NCBI GenBank assembly: GCA_022788205.1
Contig: JALEVQ010000015.1
Coordinates: forward strand, 1 to 32,790
DNA from: Robinsoniella sp.
Lineage (GTDB): Bacteria > Bacillota > Clostridia > Lachnospirales > Lachnospiraceae
Reading direction: 5' to 3'
DNA: 32,790 bases
In this document: piece by piece, positions 22,154 to 29,995 of the stretch
Position numbering within the stretch: position 1 is the stretch's first letter
Layout: the number at the start of each line of letters is the position of its first letter
Program-made: the position numbers and the translations under genes
The notes under the pieces: model-generated
Databases searched by the model: none
What the model was told of the DNA's origin: nothing
The model's input: only the letters and a program-made list of their open reading frames with translations

Positions 22154-23533
22154 ATGGAGGAATTAAATCGTTACCGGGAAGCATTTTTGAATTTGCCAGG
22201 GCAGATTCAGGAGGCAGAGGTTCAGGCAGAAAAAAATATTTTGTCAGAAGCCACCGTCAGCGGCGGAGTCTCCAAGGGCATGGGCTTTTCTGAAAAGACA
22301 GAGCTTTTCGTGAGAGCATCCGGAGAAAAGACGGGGATGGTTTACACGGAAAATCTCTCGGAGGATCCGCAAGAGATTCTCAGGTTAGCATTTGAAAACA
22401 GCCTCATGGGTGAGACAAAAGAACCGATGAACACGAGAGAAGAGGTTGAGGAAGGAAGCAAGGCGGCAGGAGAACTGGGAAAGACAGAAGAATGCTGCGA
22501 GACAGAGACAAAAGTGCTTCATGACTTTGCATGCCGGATGGAAACAGAACTGCGCGAGCAGTTTTCAGATGCCGGACGCATTGAGGTGGGGGCTGTCCAG
22601 AAGCTGACGATGATGGGGATTGTGAACACAAAAGGCGTCGATGTGAGCGCAACGACAGGACATTTTGATGTGACGGTGGAGGTATCTCACAGAGATGATC
22701 CGTTAAAAATCTATACAGAGACAAGATCGGCAAAGCAGCTAAGCCAGATCGGGGCAGAAGCCTTCCTGGAAAATCTGAAAAACTGGGAACTGACGGTCAG
22801 AGAGAGCGGGAAATTTATTCCGGGGACGTACCGCGCCGTCTTAAGCAGCCAAGTGGTAAATTTTCTTCTCGTTACAGGATGGCAGATGTTTTCGGGGGTA
22901 CATTATCAGAGCGGCAGGAGTGCCCTGTGCGGAAAACTGGGAGAAAAAGTGTTTTCCGAGTGCATCACAATCCGGGACAAAAAAGGCAGAACAGACTGTG
23001 GAATCCCCTCTGGCTATACCTTTTTGATTGATGCAGAGGGGACACCGTGCAAAGATGTGAATGTAGTAGAAAAGGGGATCTTCAAGGGGCTTCTCCACAA
23101 TCTTTCCACTGCACACAAAGCGGGAACTTCCTCGACGGGAAATGCGGGAAGAAAGGCACTTCTCAGCGGGAATATCCACACGGATATGACGGTCATTCCA
23201 GGAAATCTTATGATAGAAGCCGGAGAAAATACGCTTGCACAGTTGCTTTCAAAGTGCGAAAATGGTATCTATATCTATGAAGCTTATGACCAGTTTCACG
23301 GACTCAATACCGTGACAGGAGACTTTATGTTTCCGTGCAAAGGGATTTTAGTGGAAGACGGACAGCTAAAAGCCGGCGTCTCGGGGCTTTCGATGAATGG
23401 AAATATTGTGGAGCTGTTCCAGAGCGTGGAAGCACTCGGCAGGGAACAGAAAATCGAGCCGATGATCATGTACAACAATTATGTCGTATCAGGTCCGAGT
23501 ATGCTGGTAAGCAATCTTCGAGTGAGCGGATAA
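22154..23533 (+). CDS. tldE: TldE/PmbA-type protease subunit
   Basis: A 459-aa partner of TldD. Family marks are SGGVSKGMGFSEKTELFVRASG at the N-terminus, YTETRSAKQLSQIGAEAFLENL in the middle, and VSGLSMNGNIVELFQSVEALG and MLVSNLRVSG at the end. As expected for TldE, it lacks the HExxxH site and depends on TldD for catalysis. The start is the ATG 11 bp after the tldD stop with AAGGAGG in front. A longer frame beginning inside tldD has no ribosome site. Cys-rich TEECCETETK (about 111-120) is a local oddity of unknown meaning. Confidence 0.93.
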   Translation: MEELNRYREAFLNLPGQIQEAEVQAEKNILSEATVSGGVSKGMGFSEKTELFVRASGEKTGMVYTENLSEDPQEILRLAFENSLMGETKEPMNTREEVEEGSKAAGELGKTEECCETETKVLHDFACRMETELREQFSDAGRIEVGAVQKLTMMGIVNTKGVDVSATTGHFDVTVEVSHRDDPLKIYTETRSAKQLSQIGAEAFLENLKNWELTVRESGKFIPGTYRAVLSSQVVNFLLVTGWQMFSGVHYQSGRSALCGKLGEKVFSECITIRDKKGRTDCGIPSGYTFLIDAEGTPCKDVNVVEKGIFKGLLHNLSTAHKAGTSSTGNAGRKALLSGNIHTDMTVIPGNLMIEAGENTLAQLLSKCENGIYIYEAYDQFHGLNTVTGDFMFPCKGILVEDGQLKAGVSGLSMNGNIVELFQSVEALGREQKIEPMIMYNNYVVSGPSMLVSNLRVSG

Positions 23534-23559
23534 AAACAAAAGAAAGGAACATTGCGTTC

Positions 23560-24726
23560 ATGAAATATGATTTTGAAACACTGGTAAAGCGGCGGTCGGC
23601 GAATCTAAAACAGAGCACAATCCCAAAAGAAATCGTGGAAGCAGGCAATGTCAGTTTTGACGGCGCTGAGCCGGATTTTCCGACTGCTCCTGTCATCCGA
23701 CGTGCTGTGAGGGAGCTTGCCGACAATGGACTTTACGGTTTTACTTTGTGTGACGAAGTATACCGAAAAAGTGTGTGTTGGTGGATGGATCACAGCCGCG
23801 GCACAGAAATTTTGCCAGAGTGGATCGTTCCGACACTTGGAACGATCTATTCTGTGGCGACGACAATCCGCATGTGCACCGAGGAAGGAGATGGTGTGAT
23901 TGTCACACCTCCGATCTATAATCGGTATGAACAGGCCGTGAGAAGACTGAACCGCAGGACAGTAAAATGTCCGCTGATTCTGAAAAATGGTCACTATCAG
24001 ATGGATTTTGAGGCGATCGAGGAGGCAATGTGCGATTCGGATAATCATCTGTTTCTGCTGTGCAATCCCCATAACCCGATCGGACAGATCTGGGACGAAA
24101 CAGAGCTTTCGAGGCTAGCCGCGCTTGCCGAAAAGTACGATGTCATCGTCTATTCCGATGAGATCTTTGCAGACAACTGTTATGAGGGAAGAAGATGCCC
24201 ATGCTATCTATCTGTTCCGGGAGCGAAAAGCCACGGGATCACGGCAGTCTCCCTCGGAAAATCATTTCACTTTACAGGAGTGAACCATGCGAATATCCTG
24301 ATTGCAGATGAGACTCTTCGAGAGCGCTTTGTCGATCGCAGGACAAGAGATCACTACGGAAGTATCGATCCGCTTGCATATGAGAGTGTGGTGGCAGCCT
24401 ACACAGAGGAAGGACTCGACTGGATCAGGGCATCGAATGCATATGTGGAGGAGAATATCCGATTGATCCGCAGATTTTTTGATACATATCTTCCGGAAGT
24501 ACCAGTCTATGGAGGGGAAGGCGGTTATATTTTATGGATGGATTTTCGGAACCTGTTTTCCGATGAACGGGAATTGAAAGAATTTCTCTATAAAAAAGCA
24601 TATTTTCATGTAGATATGGGAAGCAGCTACGATGCAGAGTGTTTTGTGCGAATGTGTGTGGCAAGCCCGAGATGGTGTATTGAAAAAGCACTGGAATGTC
24701 TGAAGACGGCTTTGATGGATTTTTGA
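23560..24726 (+). CDS. MalY/PatB-type PLP-dependent C-S lyase
   Basis: A 388-aa class I aminotransferase-fold enzyme of the MalY/PatB subgroup, which cleaves cystathionine or other cysteine S-conjugates to pyruvate, ammonia and a thiol. The opening MKYDFETLVKRRSANLK is close to the typical MalY/PatB start. Other marks are CNPHNPIG (168-175), YSDEIFAD (198-205), and the PLP lysine K234 in SLGKSFHFTG. It lies 26 bp after tldE with an AAAGGAA ribosome site and appears to end the operon, although no clear terminator follows. Context suggests it receives a cysteine-containing product of peptide cleavage. It could instead serve methionine-related transsulfuration. Confidence 0.87.
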   Translation: MKYDFETLVKRRSANLKQSTIPKEIVEAGNVSFDGAEPDFPTAPVIRRAVRELADNGLYGFTLCDEVYRKSVCWWMDHSRGTEILPEWIVPTLGTIYSVATTIRMCTEEGDGVIVTPPIYNRYEQAVRRLNRRTVKCPLILKNGHYQMDFEAIEEAMCDSDNHLFLLCNPHNPIGQIWDETELSRLAALAEKYDVIVYSDEIFADNCYEGRRCPCYLSVPGAKSHGITAVSLGKSFHFTGVNHANILIADETLRERFVDRRTRDHYGSIDPLAYESVVAAYTEEGLDWIRASNAYVEENIRLIRRFFDTYLPEVPVYGGEGGYILWMDFRNLFSDERELKEFLYKKAYFHVDMGSSYDAECFVRMCVASPRWCIEKALECLKTALMDF

Positions 24727-24785
24727 GAGCTGGGACGATGGCGTACGCACATGAGACAGCGCACGAAATGGCACATCGCTCAAAC

Positions 24786-24814
24786 TTGCAAGCTTATTTG
24801 ATCTGTGTTATGAT
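24786..24814 (+). promoter_or_regulatory. Promoter of the YhaO/YhaN-like gene pair
   Basis: TTGCAA (24786-24791) and TATGAT (24809-24814) are separated by 17 bp, 29 bp before the start codon. It is the only good promoter in the 116-bp gap after the lyase gene. Confidence 0.7.
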
Positions 24815-24842
24815 GAGAAAAAATAGGAGGGAGAGTGATGTG

Positions 24843-25898
24843 ATGAGATTTTTCCACATATCGGATGTCCACCTGGGAGCATGCCCGGATCCCGGATTCC
24901 CATGGAGTGACAAAAGAGCAAAAGAAATCTGGAAAAGTTTTGAGGATCTGATCCAGAAGGCGTCAGAGAGACAGGTTGACTTGATTCTGATTGCAGGGGA
25001 TCTGTTTCAGAGGCAGCCATTGATGCGTGAGGTCAAAGAGGTGAACGCGTTGTTTTCTCTGATCCCGAAGACGAAGATCGTCCTGATAGCGGGGGAACAC
25101 GATTATCTGAGACCAGATTCCTGCTATCTGAAATGTCAGTGGAGTCCAAATGTGTTTTTTATGAGTACAAAAGAGTGCAGCGGAATTTATTTTCCGGATT
25201 TAAATACAGAAGTGTATGGTCTGAGCTATTATGAGAGAGAGATTATGGAGCCTTTGTATGACGATCTCTCTCCGCAGGACAATGGGTGTTTTCATATTTT
25301 GGTGGCACACGGCGGTGACGAGACACATATCCCGATCGACAAAAAGAAACTGGCACAGTCGGGATTTGACTATGTGGCTCTGGGACATTTCCACAAATCA
25401 CAGACAGTGATTGACCGCCATGCCTACTACAGCGGTTCTCTGGAGCCGATCGACAAGACTGATCTGGGACCGCACGGCTACATAGAAGGGCAGGTTGACG
25501 AGCAAGGCAGGATGAGCCTGCGGTTTGTGCCCTGGGCAAAGAAAGAATACGTGATTTTATCGGTGACTTCCACCGAACAGTTTACAGATGCAGATCTGAA
25601 GGCACAGGTAGAGGAGATGATACGCAAGAGAGGAAAGCAGCATTTCTACCGTATTCTCATCGATGGTGTCCGCGATCCGATGGTGCGCTTTGACCTGGAG
25701 GGGTGCAAGGAGCTTGGAAATGTGGTGGAAATCATGGACCGGACGACGCCGGTCTACAATTTCAGGAAGCTGCTTCTGCAAAATGGAAACAATCTGATCG
25801 GGCGTTACATTCGCCAGTTTCAAAACGGAGCGCTCACCGAGGCAGAGAAGGAAGCTCTGTACGAAGGAATCGATGCGCTGCTGAACGCAAAGAGGTAG
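24843..25898 (+). CDS. SbcD/YhaO-like metallophosphoesterase (DNA exonuclease family)
   Basis: A 351-aa calcineurin-like phosphoesterase. Motifs in order are D8-V-H10 (ISDVHLG), G52-D53 (AGDLF), G84-E-H-D87 (normally GNHD), the histidine in VAHGGDE, and GHFHK. The third motif has Glu in place of the usual metal-binding Asn, which could change metal use or activity. After about residue 250 a capping region follows. Length and partner gene fit YhaO-type DNA repair nucleases, shorter than typical SbcD. The start is the ATG in frame with the motif D8, after GGAGGGAG; the earlier ATG at 24838 is out of frame and immediately followed by a stop. The next gene begins 7 bp later, so the two are one unit. 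Confidence 0.87.
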   Translation: MRFFHISDVHLGACPDPGFPWSDKRAKEIWKSFEDLIQKASERQVDLILIAGDLFQRQPLMREVKEVNALFSLIPKTKIVLIAGEHDYLRPDSCYLKCQWSPNVFFMSTKECSGIYFPDLNTEVYGLSYYEREIMEPLYDDLSPQDNGCFHILVAHGGDETHIPIDKKKLAQSGFDYVALGHFHKSQTVIDRHAYYSGSLEPIDKTDLGPHGYIEGQVDEQGRMSLRFVPWAKKEYVILSVTSTEQFTDADLKAQVEEMIRKRGKQHFYRILIDGVRDPMVRFDLEGCKELGNVVEIMDRTTPVYNFRKLLLQNGNNLIGRYIRQFQNGALTEAEKEALYEGIDALLNAKR

Positions 25899-25905
25899 GA
25901 AGCAT

Positions 25906-27456
25906 ATGGAGATCATAGAACTTCAGATCAAACATTTTGGAAAATTTGAGAATCAAACGCTTCGTTTTCACGGGGGAGTCAATGTCCTGTACGGTGAAAA
26001 TGAGATGGGAAAGACTACACTTCATGCCTTTATCCGTGCTATCTTGTTTGGCATGGAGAGGGAAAGAGGAAAAGCTTCAAAAAATAATGAATATGTGCTG
26101 CGTGAGCCATGGAATAATCCTTCCTACTATGCAGGATCGATTCGTTTTGAGAGCGGGGATAAATTATATCGCCTGACAAGAAATTTTAGCGAGAATGAAC
26201 AGAGTGTAGAATTGTTCTGCGAGACAGACGGGGTGGAACTTCCGTCAGATCAGGAAAGGATTCAGGAACTTTTGGACGGATTCAATGAGGCTGCCTTCTG
26301 CAATACTGTTTTTGTGGGACAGAGGACGAGTGAGACCGCAGCGGAGCTTGCCGATGAGATTCGAAACTTTGTCACCAATTATCAGGAGGAAGGGAACGGA
26401 CAGCTGAATGTCAAACAGGCGATCACCCAGCTGAAAGAGAAGCGTCAGGATCTTGAGCGCAAGCGAAAACAGGACAGCGATGAAAAGAAAGAGAAGATTC
26501 AGAAAGCAAAAGTGAAGACAAAAGAGGTAGAGAGAGAACTTGCAGATCTGCGTGCCCTTGCAGAAGAGCAGGGAAATCAGCTGGTCCAGAAGAGAAACCG
26601 CCGCTCTCAGTTTATGCAGGAGCGCCGCGAAAGCAGGGAGGATTTCAAAAAGAATACGTCCCTGTGGATTGCAGCGTTTCTCCTTCAGGTGATTGCAGCA
26701 GTGGCAGTAGTCGTGATCTGGCAGCTGGATTTATCTCCATGGCTGTTTGCGATGGTCGCCGCCATTGATTTGATTGTGCTTCTGATCATCCTTCTCCAGA
26801 TTCAGGCAAAAAAACAGCGCGCAGAGCGAAAGATACAGGCACGCTTCCACAAAGATGAGCAGATCCTGAAAAAGATGGAGCTGGAAGAAGAAAAGCTGAA
26901 CGGAAAACAGGAGATTCTGCAGGAAGAAATCCGCGAAAAGATGATGCAGCTGGAAAATTGCAGAGAGATTCTGGAAGAGGAAAAAGAGCAGGAAAATCAG
27001 CCTCAGAAAATTGACCAGAAAATCGAAGGTCTTCAGATCGCAGAGAATACGATCCGCGATCTCTCAAGTGAGATGTACCAGGAATTCAGCCAGAAATTAA
27101 ACGACACGGTATCCGATATCCTCTCCATGATTACGAGAGGAAGATATACAAAAGTCTTTCTGGATGAAAGACTTAACATCCGCATCGATGCCGGTGATCA
27201 TCTCCTCTATCTGTATCAAGTCAGCCGCGGTACCATGGATCAGATTTACTTTGCACTGCGTATGGCAGTCGGAGAATTCTTTTTCCAGGAAGAAAAACTG
27301 CCTGTGATCCTGGATGATGTGTTTGTCATGTACGATGAGCGAAGGCTGAAAGAGACGCTGCGATGGCTGTATCACAGCGACCGGCAGGTTTTGCTCTTCA
27401 CATGCCATAAACGGGAACGAGAGCTTTTGCAGGAGATCATGAAAGAAGAGGCTTAG
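25906..27456 (+). CDS. YhaN-like SMC/Rad50-type ATPase with a membrane hairpin
   Basis: A 516-aa AAA ATPase. The N-terminus has a Rad50-like Walker A GENEMGKT (30-37). Coiled coil runs about 165-250, two hydrophobic segments at about 252-272 and 278-298 interrupt it, and coiled coil resumes to about 385. The C-terminal half has the signature VSRGTMDQIYFALRMA (439-454) and Walker B LPVILDDVF with D470-D471. Such proteins pair with SbcD/YhaO nucleases. It is far shorter than typical YhaN or SbcC (roughly 900-1000 aa), so the coil is short, and the membrane hairpin would tether it to the membrane. It is cotranscribed with the nuclease and followed by a strong stem-loop. The DNA-end role is inferred from family. 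Confidence 0.85.
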   Translation: MEIIELQIKHFGKFENQTLRFHGGVNVLYGENEMGKTTLHAFIRAILFGMERERGKASKNNEYVLREPWNNPSYYAGSIRFESGDKLYRLTRNFSENEQSVELFCETDGVELPSDQERIQELLDGFNEAAFCNTVFVGQRTSETAAELADEIRNFVTNYQEEGNGQLNVKQAITQLKEKRQDLERKRKQDSDEKKEKIQKAKVKTKEVERELADLRALAEEQGNQLVQKRNRRSQFMQERRESREDFKKNTSLWIAAFLLQVIAAVAVVVIWQLDLSPWLFAMVAAIDLIVLLIILLQIQAKKQRAERKIQARFHKDEQILKKMELEEEKLNGKQEILQEEIREKMMQLENCREILEEEKEQENQPQKIDQKIEGLQIAENTIRDLSSEMYQEFSQKLNDTVSDILSMITRGRYTKVFLDERLNIRIDAGDHLLYLYQVSRGTMDQIYFALRMAVGEFFFQEEKLPVILDDVFVMYDERRLKETLRWLYHSDRQVLLFTCHKRERELLQEIMKEEA

Positions 27457-27537
27457 AAGAAATTCTACTTTGAACTAACGGATATGACGCCTGGCGGCGT
27501 CAGCACCAATCATAAAAGCCCACGTAAATATAGAAGA

Positions 27538-27585
27538 GGGAGCACGGAAAAACAGATGATTTCGCATCTGTTTTTCCGTGCTCCC
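27538..27585. terminator. Terminator between the YhaN-like gene and prs
   Basis: A perfect 21-bp stem (GGGAGCACGGAAAAACAGATG, spanning 27538-27558 as 21 bases, with 27565-27585) has a 6-nt loop. The following tails are only moderately T-rich (TGATTTTA on plus), so it may act for both convergent transcripts. A second small hairpin, GACGCC/GGCGTC, lies at 27486-27501. No gene is seen in the 203-bp gap. Confidence 0.75.
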
Positions 27586-27659
27586 TGATTTTAAACAATT
27601 TTCATGTGCAGCTGCACAGAGCGATCGACATTCGATCTGGAAACTCTCATGCGCCACAG

Positions 27660-28859
27660 TTATTGTTTTGCCAAAGCCTCGGCTCTCTGTCTTTTTTTCT
27701 TGGCAAGGAATTTCTGGATTCTCTCATTTGGATTTAACAGAGAACTGATCGATGCGTCATGGTTTAACGTATCGATGATGTAAGCGATATATTTGCTCAT
27801 ATCACAGTTGATATAATACGGTTTTGAGAGCAGTTCCGGTGTCTGATATACGAGGTTGGTGGTGAGAATAAAATCAAATAATCCTTCCTCATAGGCAAGA
27901 TCAAATTTGTCCAGACCGTTTGTGAACAGACCAAACGTAGCGCAGATAAAGATACGCCCGGCTTTTCGTGATTTTAATTCTTTTGCAACTTCGATGACAC
28001 TTCCTCCGGAAGAAATCATATCATCGATGACGATCATATCTTTTCCTTCCACATCGGTTCCCAGAAATTCGTGTGCCACGATCGGATTGCAGCCGTTTAC
28101 AATGTGGGCATAGTCTCTTCGTTTGTAGAACATACCCATGTCAACACCTAAAACGTTTGCCATATAGATCGCACGGCTTGTGCCGCCCTCATCCGGACTG
28201 ATCACCATCAAATGCTGTGGGTCGAGACAGATATCAGGTGCAGCGCGGAATAAGCCTTTGATAAACTGGTACGCAGGCTGTACTGTCTCGAATCCATGCA
28301 GAGGAATGGCATTCTGCACGCGAGGATCATGGGCATCAAAGGTGATAATATTGTCGACATCCATGTCAACTAATTCCTGAAGAGCGAGAGCACAATCGAG
28401 AGATTCACGACCGGTGCGCTTATGCTGACGACTCTCGTATAAGAATGGCATGATGACGGTGATTCTCTTGGCTTTTCCACCCACAGCTGCGATCACACGT
28501 TTCAAATCCTGAAAATGATCGTCCGGCGACATATGGTTGACTTCACCACACAGAGAATAAGTCATACTGTAGTTGCAGACATCGACCAAGATATATAAAT
28601 CATCACCGCGCACAGATTCTTTGATGATTCCTTTTGCTTCACCGGAGCCAAAACGAGGGGTTTCTGCCTGAATAATGTAATTGTCTCTCTGATATCCCTC
28701 GAAGGCAACGGTAGCAGCGTCAGCGTGATTTCTTTCCTGTCTCCACTTTACAAGGTAAGCGTTGATTTTCTCACCGAGTGTCTTGCAGCTCTCCAGGGGG
28801 ATGATTCCCAGAGAACCTACAGGGATAGTTTCAAGATTGCGTTCATCCGTTGTTTGCAT
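27660..28859 (-). CDS. prs: Ribose-phosphate pyrophosphokinase (PRPP synthetase), long form
   Basis: A 399-aa cytoplasmic enzyme that makes 5-phosphoribosyl 1-pyrophosphate from ribose 5-phosphate and ATP, for nucleotide, His, Trp and NAD synthesis. Catalytic landmarks are the flexible loop region PFLYESRQHKRTGRES (138-153), FDAHDP with H177 (174-179), and the PRPP loop MIVIDDMISSGGS (275-287). It is about 80 residues longer than the standard roughly 315-aa Prs, mostly in an N-terminal extension and an insert, plus a basic tail QKFLAKKKRQRAEALAKQ. GGAGGAG precedes the ATG. It follows the helicase loader by 72 bp. A TTGACC at 28930-28935 (complement) might give its own promoter but has poor spacing. 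Confidence 0.9.
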   Translation of the reverse strand: MQTTDERNLETIPVGSLGIIPLESCKTLGEKINAYLVKWRQERNHADAATVAFEGYQRDNYIIQAETPRFGSGEAKGIIKESVRGDDLYILVDVCNYSMTYSLCGEVNHMSPDDHFQDLKRVIAAVGGKAKRITVIMPFLYESRQHKRTGRESLDCALALQELVDMDVDNIITFDAHDPRVQNAIPLHGFETVQPAYQFIKGLFRAAPDICLDPQHLMVISPDEGGTSRAIYMANVLGVDMGMFYKRRDYAHIVNGCNPIVAHEFLGTDVEGKDMIVIDDMISSGGSVIEVAKELKSRKAGRIFICATFGLFTNGLDKFDLAYEEGLFDFILTTNLVYQTPELLSKPYYINCDMSKYIAYIIDTLNHDASISSLLNPNERIQKFLAKKKRQRAEALAKQ

Positions 28860-28931
28860 GATATCTTCTCCTCCATATCTTGTTGATAACAGTTATCTAG
28901 CTCTTATAGTTTAACACAAAGTTTGTTCAGG

Positions 28932-29942
28932 TCAAGTCTTTCTTGGCTTTAAGTTTTTAGTCCGCTCTAATTTTTTTTGAATGCGGATGTCATCTCCGAT
29001 GAGCTTACACATCGTGTAGTTGCTCGTGATTCGGGAAAAGACACGCTCGGAGTAAGTCTCTGAAAAACGTTCCATCGGAAGGTTTGTGGAGATGATCGTG
29101 CTTTTTTTTCGAGTCAGTCTCTCATTGATACAGAGAAATAACTGTGAGGAGACGAAAGAATTTGTCAGCTCTGTCCCCAGGTCATCGATGATCAGAAGGT
29201 CACACTCAAAGATGTGAGGATAAAAATCCATCACCTCCTCCGCACGGGAGAAGGTATATTTTGCGAAGAGATCGAAAAGCTGAAAAGCAGAAAAATAGAT
29301 CACGGAGTGGAGATGGTCGATCAGCCATTTCGCAATACAGTGTGACAGGAATGTTTTTCCAACCCCTGTATTCCCGTAGAAAAAGAGATTGCCGTGGGCA
29401 GTGTCGAAGGAGCGCAGAAAGAGATTGCACTGCCGGATCACTGCCTTTGCCGTCTCAAGGGCGGACAGACCGGTGTCAGGGTTGATAATCTTCGGGGAAT
29501 AGTACTGGTAAGAAAAATTGGAAAAATTTTCGACTTCCAGAATTTCGCGGATGTTTGACTGCATGTAGAGCAGGTCAATCTCTTTTTGACGGAAACAGTG
29601 GCATTTTTCTGTGCCGATGTATCCGGTATCCTTACAGTCAGGACAGGTGTAGTGCAACTCCAGATAATCCGCGGGAAAACCGTGGTCTGCCAAAGCCTGT
29701 GTCCGCTTGGAGGAGAGCGAGGCGATCTGGGCTTTCAGATCGTCGAGTGCGTTCTCATCGCCAGACAGAAGTTTCCGCGCGCGGTTCACACACAGAGAGG
29801 AAATCTGGCGATCAATCTGGGAAAGCTCCGGGATGGACTGATAGGCTTTTTGGACACACTCATCCTGCCGGTGTTTGTTGTCAAACTGGTCGCGCTGATA
29901 AGTGCGCAAAATGGCGTCATACTGTGAATTTTTTAAAGGCAA
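28932..29942 (-). CDS. DnaI/DnaC-type helicase loader ATPase
   Basis: A 336-aa AAA+ ATPase of the DnaC/DnaI/IstB group, which loads the replicative helicase onto DNA. A zinc-binding cluster, C100-P-D-C103 and C114-H-C116, sits in the N-terminal half. Walker A is GNTGVGKT (190-197), Walker B LLIIDDLG with D253-D254, and sensor 1 IISTNLP. The C-terminus ends in a basic arm. The pair with the upstream DnaD-domain gene (53 bp away) is the standard Firmicute primosome arrangement, so a helicase loader is favoured over the IS21-type IstB, which would sit beside a transposase. The start lies behind AAAGGAGAT. Confidence 0.88.
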   Translation of the reverse strand: MPLKNSQYDAILRTYQRDQFDNKHRQDECVQKAYQSIPELSQIDRQISSLCVNRARKLLSGDENALDDLKAQIASLSSKRTQALADHGFPADYLELHYTCPDCKDTGYIGTEKCHCFRQKEIDLLYMQSNIREILEVENFSNFSYQYYSPKIINPDTGLSALETAKAVIRQCNLFLRSFDTAHGNLFFYGNTGVGKTFLSHCIAKWLIDHLHSVIYFSAFQLFDLFAKYTFSRAEEVMDFYPHIFECDLLIIDDLGTELTNSFVSSQLFLCINERLTRKKSTIISTNLPMERFSETYSERVFSRITSNYTMCKLIGDDIRIQKKLERTKNLKPRKT

Positions 29943-29995
29943 AAAAGCATCTCCTTTCTCATGGGCGACAAATGAATTTTTTCGGACTTGTTTCC

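Noticed and set aside
20766-23533. TldD/TldE as maturation protease for a ribosomal peptide antibiotic
   Set aside because: No small precursor gene, modification enzyme or exporter was found nearby; the context is peptide import instead.
28932-29942. IstB-type transposition ATPase
   Set aside because: No IstA-like transposase beside it; it is paired with a DnaD-domain gene and has an N-terminal zinc cluster as in helicase loaders.
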